Positions 34,909 to 42,926 of a stretch of DNA of 64,000 bases are shown here, one piece after another. The stretch's first letter is position 1; each line of letters begins with the position of its first letter. The DNA is from Nocardioides halotolerans DSM 19273 (lineage in GTDB: Bacteria > Actinomycetota > Actinomycetes > Propionibacteriales > Nocardioidaceae). The notes below the pieces were generated by a model. The model worked only from the letters and a program-made list of their open reading frames with translations, made no database searches and was not told where the DNA came from. Position numbers and translations under genes: made by a program. The DNA lies in contig NZ_KE383922.1 in assembly GCF_000422805.1 (NCBI RefSeq), forward strand, positions 733,772-797,771. The letters are read 5' to 3'.

Positions 34909-34928
34909 ATAGTAGAACCTGTTACAGT
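34909..34928. promoter_or_regulatory. KstR operator over two divergent leaderless -10 boxes (hsaE and kstD)
   Basis: TAGAAC-CT-GTTACA (34913-34926) fits TnnAACnnGTTnnA at every fixed position. The minus-strand -10 TACTAT (34909-34914) lies 6 nt before the hsaE GTG. The plus-strand -10 TACAGT (34923-34928) lies 8 nt before the kstD ATG. One repressor dimer would cover both boxes. Confidence 0.8.
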
Positions 34929-34936
34929 TTTGCGCC

Positions 34937-36646
34937 ATGAGCGCCCCTCTCCCGGACTCGCTGCCCGGAGAGGTCGACGTCGTCGTGGTGGGCGCGGGCG
35001 GGGCCGGGATGTGCGCCGCGCTGACCGCCGCGACGCAGGGCCTCGACGTGCTCCTGATCGAGAAGTCCGGCTACTTCGGCGGCTCGACGGCACGCAGCGG
35101 TGGCGGTGTCTGGATGCCCGGCAACGCCGCGCTCCGGGCGGCCGGCCAGGTCTCCGCCGACGACCTCGACCAGGCCAAGCTCTACCTCGACTCCATCGTC
35201 GGCGACGACGTCCCGAAGGTCCGGCGCGACACCTACCTCGAGCGCGGGCCCGAGGTGCTCGACTTCATCCACGCGCACACGCCGGTCCGCTTCCAGTGGG
35301 TCCCCCACTACGCCGACTACCACCCGGAGGCGCCGGGCGGTCGCGCCGAGGGCCGCTCGTGCGAGCCGGTGCCGCTCGACGCGCGCTTCCTCGGGGCCGA
35401 GCTCGAGCGGCTGCACCCGCAGTACACCAAGGCGCCGGCCAACCTCATCGTGACCCAGGCCGACTTCCGCAAGATCAGCCTCGGGCTGCGCACCTGGCGC
35501 GGCCCCGCCACGATGGTCAAGGTGCTGGTCAAGCGGCTGGTGAGCGGCCTGCTGCGCCGACGGATGTACGCCATGGGCAACGCCATCGTGATCGGCCTGC
35601 GCAAGGGCCTCATCGACGCGGGGGTGCCGCTCGCCTACGACACCGAGCTCACCGGGCTCGTGCTCGACGAGGGCCGCGTGAGCGGCGTACGCGTCGTCCG
35701 GCACGGCGAGGAGGCAACGGTCCGGGCGCGCCGCGGCGTGGTCCTGGGCAGCGGCGGCTTCGAGAAGAACCTCGAGCTCCGCGAGAAGCACCAGCCCCGC
35801 CCCACCTCGGTCGACTGGACGACCGGCTCGCAGTTCAACACCGGCGGCGGCATCCTGGCCGGCATCGCGGCCGGCGCCGAGACCGACCTCCTCGACGACG
35901 CGTGGTGGGGCCCGACGATCCCGCTGCCGAACGGCCCGTGGTTCTGCCTGGCCGAGCGCAACCTGCCCGGCTCGATCATCGTCAACCAGGCCGGCGAGCG
36001 GTACATGAACGAGGCGCTCCCCTACGTCGAGGCCGTCCACCAGATGTACGCCGGCGAGGCCACCGGCGTCGGCCACGTCCCCAGCTGGATGGTGATCGAC
36101 CAGCGCTACCGCAACCGCTACCTCTTCGCCGGGCTCTCGCCACGCCAGCCGTTCCCCGGCCGCTGGTACAAGCACGGCACGGTCAGGAAGGCCGCGACCA
36201 TCGAGGAGCTGGCCGCGCAGATCGACGTCCCGGCCGCTGCCCTGCGGGCGACCCTCGACCGGTTCAACGGGTTCGCGAGGACCGGCGTCGACGAGGACTT
36301 CCACCGTGGCGAGTCGGCCTACGACAAGTACTACTCCGACCCGACCGTGAAGCCGAACCCGTCGCTCCACGCGATCGACCACGCGCCGTTCTACGCGGTC
36401 AAGATCGTCCCGGGCGACCTCGGCACCAAGGGCGGGCTGGTCACCGACGAGCGCGCGCGGGTGCTGCGACCCGACGGCTCGGTCATCGCCGGCCTCTACG
36501 CCGCGGGCAACGTGTCCTCAGCCGTGATGGGCCACACCTACGCCGGGCCGGGGGCCACCATCGGACCGGCGCTGGCGTTCGGCTACCTCGCGGCCGAGGA
36601 CATCGCCCGCTCGTCGGTCGTCGAGGCCGAGAAGGAGACCGCCTGA
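34937..36646 (+). CDS. kstD: KstD, 3-ketosteroid delta1-dehydrogenase
   Basis: 569 residues, FAD-binding succinate-dehydrogenase/KstD family. The Rossmann GAGGAGM is at 19-25. Active-site residues known for KstD are present: Tyr125 or Tyr128 (HYADYH), the Tyr in ERYMNEALPY, and Tyr535/Gly539 in HTYAGPGATIGPA. It introduces the 1(2) double bond into ring A so that 9-hydroxylation can open ring B. ATG 34937 has no ribosome site and sits behind TACAGT, so the mRNA is leaderless. TGATG overlap with the next gene. Confidence 0.95.
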   Translation: MSAPLPDSLPGEVDVVVVGAGGAGMCAALTAATQGLDVLLIEKSGYFGGSTARSGGGVWMPGNAALRAAGQVSADDLDQAKLYLDSIVGDDVPKVRRDTYLERGPEVLDFIHAHTPVRFQWVPHYADYHPEAPGGRAEGRSCEPVPLDARFLGAELERLHPQYTKAPANLIVTQADFRKISLGLRTWRGPATMVKVLVKRLVSGLLRRRMYAMGNAIVIGLRKGLIDAGVPLAYDTELTGLVLDEGRVSGVRVVRHGEEATVRARRGVVLGSGGFEKNLELREKHQPRPTSVDWTTGSQFNTGGGILAGIAAGAETDLLDDAWWGPTIPLPNGPWFCLAERNLPGSIIVNQAGERYMNEALPYVEAVHQMYAGEATGVGHVPSWMVIDQRYRNRYLFAGLSPRQPFPGRWYKHGTVRKAATIEELAAQIDVPAAALRATLDRFNGFARTGVDEDFHRGESAYDKYYSDPTVKPNPSLHAIDHAPFYAVKIVPGDLGTKGGLVTDERARVLRPDGSVIAGLYAAGNVSSAVMGHTYAGPGATIGPALAFGYLAAEDIARSSVVEAEKETA

Positions 36647-37524
36647 TGCCGATCGACCCGGCCGCCGCGATCGGCGCGCCCGTCGGCGACGTGACGTTCT
36701 CCTGGACGTCGAGCGACGTGCTGCTCTACCACCTCGCCATCGGCGCCGGCTCCCGCCCGGGCGCCAACGTCGACCCGGGCGCGCTGCGCTGGACGACCGA
36801 GGGAGCGCACCTCCAGGTGCTGCCCTCGTTCGGCGTGGTCGTGCCCACGTTCCACATGACCGACCCGCCGCCGCTGGACCTGCCGGGCTGCGACATCAAC
36901 CTGGCCCAGGTCGTCCACGGGTCGCAGTCGATCACCGTGCGCGCACCCCTGCCCGCGGCGGGCTCGGCGACCGTCCGCACGACGCTCACCGACGTCTGGG
37001 ACAAGGGCAAGGCTGCGGTGATCTGGCAGGAGGGCGTCGCGACGTCAGACTCCGGCGAGGAGCTCTGGACCACGCGGTCGTCGATCTTCGTGCGCGGCGA
37101 GGGCGGCTGGGGCGGCGACCGCGGCAGCGCCGAGCCGGTCGGGCTGCCGGACCGGGCGCCCGACGCCGAGACGACGTACGCCATCACGCCCCAGCAGGCC
37201 CTCCTCTACCGCCTGTGCGGCGACCGCAACCCGCTGCACTCCGACCCCGCCTTCGCCGAGGCGGCCGGCTTCCCGGCGCCCATCCTGCACGGGCTGTGCT
37301 CCTACGGGATCGTGCTGCGCGAGCTCACCACGGCCCTGCTCGGCGGCGACGCCGCCCGGGTCGGCGGCTTCGGGGCCAAGTTCACCGGCGTCGTCTACCC
37401 CGGCGAGACGCTCCGGGTGCGCGGCTGGCAGGAGCACGGCCGCATCGTCGGCTCCGCTGCCGTCGCCGGCGGCGAGCGGGACGGTGCGCCGGTGCTGGGC
37501 GACGTCGTGCTCAGCCTGGCCTGA
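36646..37524 (+). CDS. hsd4B: Hsd4B/ChsH3-type double hotdog enoyl-CoA hydratase
   Basis: 292 residues, two MaoC-like hotdog domains. The C-terminal domain has the hydratase-2 motif with Asp193, Asn195 and His198 in CGDRNPLHSDPAFAEAAGFP. In M. tuberculosis the same gene (Rv3538) follows kstD. It hydrates steroid side-chain enoyl-CoAs. ATG overlaps the kstD TGA by one base, so KstR control extends to it. The next gene is convergent after 63 bases of unremarkable sequence. Confidence 0.9.
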   Translation: MPIDPAAAIGAPVGDVTFSWTSSDVLLYHLAIGAGSRPGANVDPGALRWTTEGAHLQVLPSFGVVVPTFHMTDPPPLDLPGCDINLAQVVHGSQSITVRAPLPAAGSATVRTTLTDVWDKGKAAVIWQEGVATSDSGEELWTTRSSIFVRGEGGWGGDRGSAEPVGLPDRAPDAETTYAITPQQALLYRLCGDRNPLHSDPAFAEAAGFPAPILHGLCSYGIVLRELTTALLGGDAARVGGFGAKFTGVVYPGETLRVRGWQEHGRIVGSAAVAGGERDGAPVLGDVVLSLA

Positions 37525-37587
37525 GGGAACGCCCGATTCGTCTGCGCGCAGCAGCGGGGAATGACAAGTGGCCTCGCAGACGAGTCG

Positions 37588-38448
37588 TCACGGGGCGACG
37601 AACCCCGCGACCAGCGCCCCGAAGCCGTCGGGGTCGTCGACCCACGGGAAGTGGCCGGCGCCCTCGTGCACGACCAGCTCGCCGCGCGGGAACAACGCGG
37701 CGACCTGGGCCATCACCGGGGTGGGGTTGCCGGTGTCGCAGCCGCCGGCGACCACCAGGACGGGGACGTCGAGGCCCCGCAGCGCGGCTCGCGTGGCGTC
37801 GGGATCGTGCGCGCCGTCGGCGACGAACGCCGCCGCCTTCTCGTGGTCGCGCAGCGTGTCCATCCACGCGTCGTAGGCGCGGGTCTCGTCGTCCCAGCGG
37901 CCGAAGCTGAACGCCGAGACCAGGCGCCAGTCGCCCTCGTCCTCGGAGCCGGCCTGCACCCGCGCCAGGGCGGCCGCCGCGTCGGCGTACCACGGCTCGG
38001 TCTCGCGACGCCTGGCCATCGCGCTGCGCGCCTCGTCGGAGATGTCGATGCCGACCGCACGGGTGCTCGGCGTGACCAGCAGCAGGCGTCCGACCCCGTC
38101 GGGGTGCGCCTCGACGTAGCGGTGCGCGAGGTTGGCGCCCGCGGAGTGCGCCAGCAGGTCGAGGCGCTCGAGACCGAGGTGGCGGCGCACCGCCTCGACG
38201 TCGGCGACCTGGCGGTCGCAGCGGTACGACGCGGGGTCCGCGGCGGTCTCCGACGCGCCGGTGCCGCGCAGGTCGAGCCGCGCCCACGCGCGGTGCGCGG
38301 CGAGGCCCCCGAGGTCGCCGAAGTAGGCCGAGTCGAGCATCGGCCCGCCGGGCAGGCACAGCAGGGGCTCGCCGGGGCCGGGGGTCAGGTGGACCGCGAG
38401 ACGGGTGCCGTCGTCAGCGGTGAGGTGGGTGGTCGAGGTGGGTCCCAT
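37588..38448 (-). CDS. Alpha/beta-hydrolase, proline iminopeptidase-like
   Basis: 286 residues. The oxyanion loop LPGGPMLDS (31-39), nucleophile elbow AHSAGANLA (Ser about 102), an Asp in the late strand region (VVAGGCDTGNP) and a terminal GAGHFPWVDDP His make a full triad. The LDLRGTGAS strand is typical of the S33 prolyl aminopeptidase group, but the substrate cannot be read from sequence. AGAGG lies 8 nt before the ATG. No sign of KstR control. Confidence 0.85.
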   Translation of the reverse strand: MGPTSTTHLTADDGTRLAVHLTPGPGEPLLCLPGGPMLDSAYFGDLGGLAAHRAWARLDLRGTGASETAADPASYRCDRQVADVEAVRRHLGLERLDLLAHSAGANLAHRYVEAHPDGVGRLLLVTPSTRAVGIDISDEARSAMARRRETEPWYADAAAALARVQAGSEDEGDWRLVSAFSFGRWDDETRAYDAWMDTLRDHEKAAAFVADGAHDPDATRAALRGLDVPVLVVAGGCDTGNPTPVMAQVAALFPRGELVVHEGAGHFPWVDDPDGFGALVAGFVAP

Positions 38449-38512
38449 GCAGGTGCCTCTCGTCGCGCCGCGCGGCGGCGTGGTGGACAGCGTTGATCGG
38501 AACTCACCTCCT

Positions 38513-38529
38513 CGGGTCGTCGTGACCCG
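38513..38529 (-). terminator. Weak candidate terminator after the UGT-like glycosyltransferase
   Basis: CGGGTC-GTCGT-GACCCG forms a 6-bp stem in the 87-bp gap between two same-strand genes, 7 bases past the glycosyltransferase stop. It has no U-tract, so it may be chance. Confidence 0.3.
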
Positions 38530-38535
38530 GCGACC

Positions 38536-39666
38536 CTACCGCTGCGACGCGAGCAGGCTCGCCACCGACTCGGGCGAAGGCATCGCCGCGATCTCGGCCG
38601 CGACGCGCTGTGCGCCGGCTCGGAGGTCCGGGTCGGCGAGCAGCCGCTCGACCGCCTCGCGCACGGACTCGGCCGAGACCTCGCCCGGGCGGAGGGCCAG
38701 CGACGCCCCGGCCCGGGTGCCGCCCTCGGCGTTGCGGAACTGGTCGGCCGCCTGAGGCAGGCAGAGCTGGGGCAGGCCGTGCGCGAGGCCGCCGAAGAAC
38801 GTGCCGGAGCCACCGTGGGAGACCACGACCGCGGTGCGCGAGAGCACCTCGAGCTGGTCGACCCATGCCTCCACCCTCACGTGGGCGGGCTGCGAGCCCA
38901 GGGCGGCGGGGTCGATCCGCGGTCCGACGGCGACGAGGACGCGCACGGGCAGCCGGGCGACCCCGTCCACCACCTCACGCAGCACGGCCGCGTCGTTGTG
39001 CGCCGTCCCCATCGTCACGTAGACGAGCGGATCGCCAGGCGGTCGTGAGCCACGGCCGGGCACCGTGACCGGTCGGAGCCGCTGGACTCCGGTGAGGTGG
39101 CCGAGCGGGCCGCCCTGCAGCGACGGCGGGCAGATGTCGAGGTAGCCGGAGCGGTAGCAGCCGGCGTAGGGCAGCACCTCCAGGCCGTGCGAGTGCCAGA
39201 GGCCGGCGAGCCTGGTCGCGGTCTCCTCGAGGATGCTCGGCGGCACGGCGGTGCCGAACGAGTGCGTGACGGTGGGGATCCCGCGGACCTCGCCCACCAG
39301 GGGCGCGGCCAGCTCCGCCTGGTCGTGGACGATCAGGTCCGGCTGCCAGGTGTCCGCGAGCTCGAGCAGGTCGGCTGCCATCGGCGGGGTGAGCGCCTCG
39401 CCGAACATGCGGGGGAAGACGAAGAAGGGTCGCTCCTCCCCCGGCAGCTGCTGGGCCTGGGAGAGGACCGCCCCCCGCAGGGCCCGCTCGTCGTCTCCGT
39501 GCGCTCCCGCGGGCACGGCGTCCAGCCCGGCGTCGGTGACCAGCGGCATCGACGCGGCCGACAGCGCCCACAGGAGCTCGTGCCCCGCCTGCCGGAAGGC
39601 ACGGCCGAGCTGGAGCATCGGGATCACGTGGCCGTGCCCGGAGGTGGAGGAGAACAGCACGCGCAT
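38536..39666 (-). CDS. MGT/UGT-type glycosyltransferase (GT1)
   Basis: 376 residues with a GT-B fold. N-terminal GHGHVIPMLQLGRAF is the acceptor-side signature, and C-terminal VVSHGGSGTFFGGLAHGLPQL with the later DQFRNA is the UDP/TDP-sugar-binding signature. Members glycosylate hydrophobic natural products, including sterols and macrolides; here the acceptor is unknown. ATG at 39666. Adjacent genes share no obvious pathway, so a steroid link is only suggested by location. Confidence 0.87.
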   Translation of the reverse strand: MRVLFSSTSGHGHVIPMLQLGRAFRQAGHELLWALSAASMPLVTDAGLDAVPAGAHGDDERALRGAVLSQAQQLPGEERPFFVFPRMFGEALTPPMAADLLELADTWQPDLIVHDQAELAAPLVGEVRGIPTVTHSFGTAVPPSILEETATRLAGLWHSHGLEVLPYAGCYRSGYLDICPPSLQGGPLGHLTGVQRLRPVTVPGRGSRPPGDPLVYVTMGTAHNDAAVLREVVDGVARLPVRVLVAVGPRIDPAALGSQPAHVRVEAWVDQLEVLSRTAVVVSHGGSGTFFGGLAHGLPQLCLPQAADQFRNAEGGTRAGASLALRPGEVSAESVREAVERLLADPDLRAGAQRVAAEIAAMPSPESVASLLASQR

Positions 39667-39696
39667 GGCTCACAGTGGCACGCGCGGCGGCCCTTG

Positions 39697-40914
39697 TCAG
39701 TCCGGCTTCCGACCGACGACGTAGAGCCGCTGGGTGGTCTCGCCCCGCGCGACGATCGGCCCGCGGTGGTACCACTCGAGGTCGGTGAGGCCGGCGGCCT
39801 CGACCAGCGCCACGACCTGTGCCGGCTCGTGCAGCACGAAGTCGAGGTCCACGTCGACGTCGAACCAGCTCTCGTGGTGCAGCACCTCCGACCCGGTGTG
39901 CAGGGCGACCACCAGCCAGCCGCCCGGCACGAGCGGACGGGTCAGCGCGGCGAGCGCCTCGGGCAGCTCGGAGGCCGCGAGGTGGATCAGCGAGTACCAC
40001 GCCAGCACCGCCGACCAGCCGGGCGCCGAGGTGGGCCGCATCAGCTGCCGCAGGTCACCGACCCGGTAGTCGCCCGCCGGGAAACGCCGGCGCGCCTCCT
40101 CGACCATCCCGGGCGAGAGGTCGAGACCGGTCGCGTCGACGCCGGCGTCCGCGAGGTAGGCGGTCACGTGCCCCGGGCCGCAGCCGACCTCCACCACCGG
40201 CCCACCGTCGGCGTGCGCCGCGACCCGGTCGAGCAGCCACCTCTCGAACGGCTGCTGACCGACGAGCTCCCCGGCGAGGTGCTCGGCGTACGTCGAGGCC
40301 ACGGCGTCGTACGACGAGCGGACCCGCTGGTCGCGAGCGGCGGCACCCTCGGCCAGCACCGACTCGCGGTCCACCGCGGGCGCGGCCTCGGCCGTGACCC
40401 CCTCGGCGGCGGCGACCGCCCCGAGCAGGTGCACCCACCGGGCGTCGTGCTGCCCGTGCTGGCGGGGCAGCTCGCGCACCAGCGGCTCGGGCCGGGCGGC
40501 CAGGCCGGCGAGGACGACCTCCACCTCGGCGCGGTCGCCGAAGGGGTGCAGCCGCTCGGTGCGCGTCCTGAGCTCGCCGGGAGCCTGCGCGCCGCGCAGC
40601 AGCAGCACGGTCACGAGCGCCCGCTCCGCGTCGCCGAGCTCCAGGACCTCGGAGAGCAGCTGGTGGTACTTCAGCGTGCGCCGGCCGGTGTCTGCCCACA
40701 CCACCCGCACGAGCTGTCGGTCCTTGAGCCCGCGGAGGACAGACTCCACCGTCGCCTCGTCGTAGTCGGCGATCGGGTCTCGACTGCTCGTCTGGTTGCA
40801 CCCGGTGCGCACCGACGACAGCGTCATCGGGTAGGTCGCCGGGACGGTCACCTGCTTCTCGAGGAGGACGCCGAGGACACGCTGCTCCTCGGCGCCGAGA
40901 TCGGGGAGGGCCAC
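39697..40914 (-). CDS. DUF480 (YceH)-methyltransferase fusion protein
   Basis: 405 residues in two parts. Residues 1-185 are a DUF480/YceH tandem winged-helix protein (EEQRVLGVLLEKQVTVP, then YPMTLSSVRTGCNQTSSRDP). Residues about 195-405 are a class I SAM-dependent methyltransferase with VVEVGCGPGHVTAYL (motif I), TGLDLSPGMVEEARRRFP and PGGWLVVALH. DUF480 is normally a stand-alone protein of unknown role. The GTG start at 40914 sits 6 nt after TAGATT, a leaderless layout. Confidence 0.85.
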   Translation of the reverse strand: MALPDLGAEEQRVLGVLLEKQVTVPATYPMTLSSVRTGCNQTSSRDPIADYDEATVESVLRGLKDRQLVRVVWADTGRRTLKYHQLLSEVLELGDAERALVTVLLLRGAQAPGELRTRTERLHPFGDRAEVEVVLAGLAARPEPLVRELPRQHGQHDARWVHLLGAVAAAEGVTAEAAPAVDRESVLAEGAAARDQRVRSSYDAVASTYAEHLAGELVGQQPFERWLLDRVAAHADGGPVVEVGCGPGHVTAYLADAGVDATGLDLSPGMVEEARRRFPAGDYRVGDLRQLMRPTSAPGWSAVLAWYSLIHLAASELPEALAALTRPLVPGGWLVVALHTGSEVLHHESWFDVDVDLDFVLHEPAQVVALVEAAGLTDLEWYHRGPIVARGETTQRLYVVGRKPD

Positions 40915-40920
40915 GCCGTC

Positions 40921-40926
40921 AATCTA
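40921..40926 (-). promoter_or_regulatory. -10 box of a leaderless promoter for the DUF480-methyltransferase gene
   Basis: TAGATT on the minus strand, 6 nt before the GTG at 40914, with no ribosome site. Confidence 0.45.
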
Positions 40927-40981
40927 GGCCGTGTCTCTCAGCTGCTGCTCGGGCCGGCCTCGTGGGGCCGCGTGGTCCTGG

Positions 40982-41842
40982 TCAGGCGGCGTGCCCGGTC
41001 TCCAGGCCGGTAGCGGACGGCGTCCCCTTGGTGAGGGGCGCCACGGTGACGTCGAGGCTGCGCTCGAGCCGGCGGGTCGCCCGTGCGCGGCGCCACTCGC
41101 TGAACAGCGTGCGGAGCACCCGCAGCCCGTCGGAGACGGCGTTGAGGTTCGACTCGCCGAACATCCGCAGCTTCTCGGCCGAGGGCACCTCGGCGATCGA
41201 CACGCCCGCGGCGGCGAACCGGCAGGTGATCATGGTCTCGATCTCGAAACCGTCGCCCCACAGCATCCTGTCCCTGCCTGCCGGCTGCGCGTGATCGGGC
41301 AGGTCGAGGAGCGGCAGCAGGTCGGCCCAGAACGCGTTGTAGCCGTAGCAGAGATCGGTGAAGCGGGTGCGGAACACGACGTTGAAGACGAGGTTCAGGA
41401 ATCGGTTGCCGACGTGGCGCACGGTCGTGATGTCCGACGAGCCGCCCCCGTGGGTGAATCGCGACCCCTTGGCGAAGTCGGCGCCGGCCTTGAGGGCCTC
41501 GACGAACCGGGTGATCTCGGCCGGGTCCGCCGAGCCGTCGGCGTCGAACATCACCACGATGTCGCCGGTCACCCGGGCGAAGCCGGCGGCCAGGGCGTTG
41601 CCCTTGCCGGTGCGGCGCTGCAGGACCGTGACGATGCCGGGCATGGCCCGCCGGGCCGACCGGACGGTGCCGTCGACCGAGCCGCCGTCGACGAGGATCA
41701 CCTCGTGCACCGGCGGCAGCTGCGGCAGCACGGCCGCCAGGTTCAGCGCCTCGTTGAGCGCCGGGATCACGATGCTGATCAGCGGATCACGGGTGTCGCG
41801 ACTCCCGGCGACGTCGCCGGTCCCCCCTTGGTGACTGCTCAT
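40982..41842 (-). CDS. Family 2 glycosyltransferase (DPM/polyprenyl-phosphate type)
   Basis: 286 residues from ATG 41842, chosen because GGGAG lies 4 nt upstream; an ATG at 41854 would start on the ribosome site itself. The GT-A core shows ISIVIPALNEALNL, the DGGSVDGT loop, and the DxD motif in VVMFDADGSADP. A LCYGYNAFW stretch and an amphipathic end suggest a cytosolic-face enzyme similar to those making polyprenyl-phosphate sugars. No neighbouring partner. Confidence 0.85.
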   Translation of the reverse strand: MSSHQGGTGDVAGSRDTRDPLISIVIPALNEALNLAAVLPQLPPVHEVILVDGGSVDGTVRSARRAMPGIVTVLQRRTGKGNALAAGFARVTGDIVVMFDADGSADPAEITRFVEALKAGADFAKGSRFTHGGGSSDITTVRHVGNRFLNLVFNVVFRTRFTDLCYGYNAFWADLLPLLDLPDHAQPAGRDRMLWGDGFEIETMITCRFAAAGVSIAEVPSAEKLRMFGESNLNAVSDGLRVLRTLFSEWRRARATRRLERSLDVTVAPLTKGTPSATGLETGHAA

Positions 41843-41857
41843 ACTGCTCCCCATCCC

Positions 41858-41870
41858 CCGGTGTCACCGG
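41858..41870. promoter_or_regulatory. Palindrome CCGGTG-T-CACCGG in the 309-bp gap 41843-42151
   Basis: A perfect 6-bp inverted repeat 16 bases upstream of the glycosyltransferase start. Further along the gap, TACGCAG occurs twice 23 bases apart (41969-41998). No gene or RNA is recognisable here; both may be regulatory sites of unknown factors. Confidence 0.35.
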
Positions 41871-42138
41871 CCCCCCAGCCGGGTTACTGCCCACCGGAGA
41901 GCCTAGGGTCTGCCGGCGTGCGCAGCGCGACCGCTCGGCCGCCCCACGCTGCGGTAACAACCACCGTTTACGCAGGTCAGACCGGCTGTACGCAGCCAAC
42001 GCCGGGCGCGGACCCCCGATTTCGTGGCTCGATCGTGGACGAGCGCGCCCGGCTGTAACCGACTGTTGCCGAGCCTGTGGGAGTGTCGCGCGGCCGGAGC
42101 CCGCCGCGTCACCGACTGGTCTGGACACTGCCTGACCC

Positions 42139-42144
42139 GATACT
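42139..42144 (+). promoter_or_regulatory. Possible -10 box of a leaderless promoter for the dienelactone hydrolase gene
   Basis: GATACT, then 7 nt, then ATG at 42152. It matches the -10 consensus at four of six positions and there is no ribosome site. Confidence 0.35.
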
Positions 42145-42151
42145 GGCCCGC

Positions 42152-42898
42152 ATGAGCGCCATCGACGGCTGGGACCTCGGCCAGCACACCGCCCACGGAG
42201 TCACCCACCCGACGTACCGGAAGGGCTCCGGGCCGGGCGTCGTCGTCATCTCCGAGATCCCCGGGATCACCGAGGACGTGATCGCGTTCTCCGAGGAGGT
42301 GGTCGGCCTGGGCTGCACGGTGGTGATGCCGCACCTGTTCGGCGACGTGGTGAGCTCCGACTCCCCGATGGCCGCGATGGCCTCGCTGCGGCAGGCGTGC
42401 GTCAACCGGGAGTTCAACAAGCTGCGGCTGCGGCAGACCTCGCCGATCGCCGACTGGCTCCGGTCGCTGGCGCGCGAGCTGCACACCGAGCTCGGCGGGC
42501 CCGGTGCGGGCGCGGTCGGCATGTGCTTCACCGGCGGCTTCGCCCTCGCGATGATGGTCGACGACTCGGTGGCCGCCCCCGTGCTCGCCCAGCCGTCGCT
42601 CCCCTTCCCGGTCGGCCGGGCACGGGCCGCCGACCTGAACCTCTCCCCCGACGACCTCGCGAAGGTCAAGGAGCGGGCCGCCGCGGGCTGCGAGGTGCTG
42701 GGCCTGCGCTACGCCGGCGACCTCGCGGTCGGCACCCGCTTCGAGACGCTCACCCGCGAGCTCGGCGACGCGTTCATCCGCGTCGAGTTCCCCGGCCGCA
42801 AGCACTCCACCCTCACCGCGCACCGCCAGCAGGAGGGCGTCGACCGGGTGCTGGCGTTCTTCCGCGAGAAGCTCCTGGACGCGCCGGGCCGGCACTAG
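42152..42898 (+). CDS. Dienelactone hydrolase family protein
   Basis: 248 residues from the ATG at 42152; an in-frame ATG at 42077 precedes the predicted -10 box and encodes basic low-complexity sequence. Alpha/beta-hydrolase with the Cys nucleophile in GAVGMCFTGGFAL (about 129-141), ISEIPGITEDVI near the N-terminus, and GRKHSTLTAHRQ holding the His. Dienelactone hydrolases open lactones in aromatic catabolism; here the substrate is unknown, but it lies convergent to ltp2, 28 bases away. Confidence 0.87.
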   Translation: MSAIDGWDLGQHTAHGVTHPTYRKGSGPGVVVISEIPGITEDVIAFSEEVVGLGCTVVMPHLFGDVVSSDSPMAAMASLRQACVNREFNKLRLRQTSPIADWLRSLARELHTELGGPGAGAVGMCFTGGFALAMMVDDSVAAPVLAQPSLPFPVGRARAADLNLSPDDLAKVKERAAAGCEVLGLRYAGDLAVGTRFETLTRELGDAFIRVEFPGRKHSTLTAHRQQEGVDRVLAFFREKLLDAPGRH

Positions 42899-42926
42899 CT
42901 GCCGGCGCCGGCGTGCCGGGTCGGCG

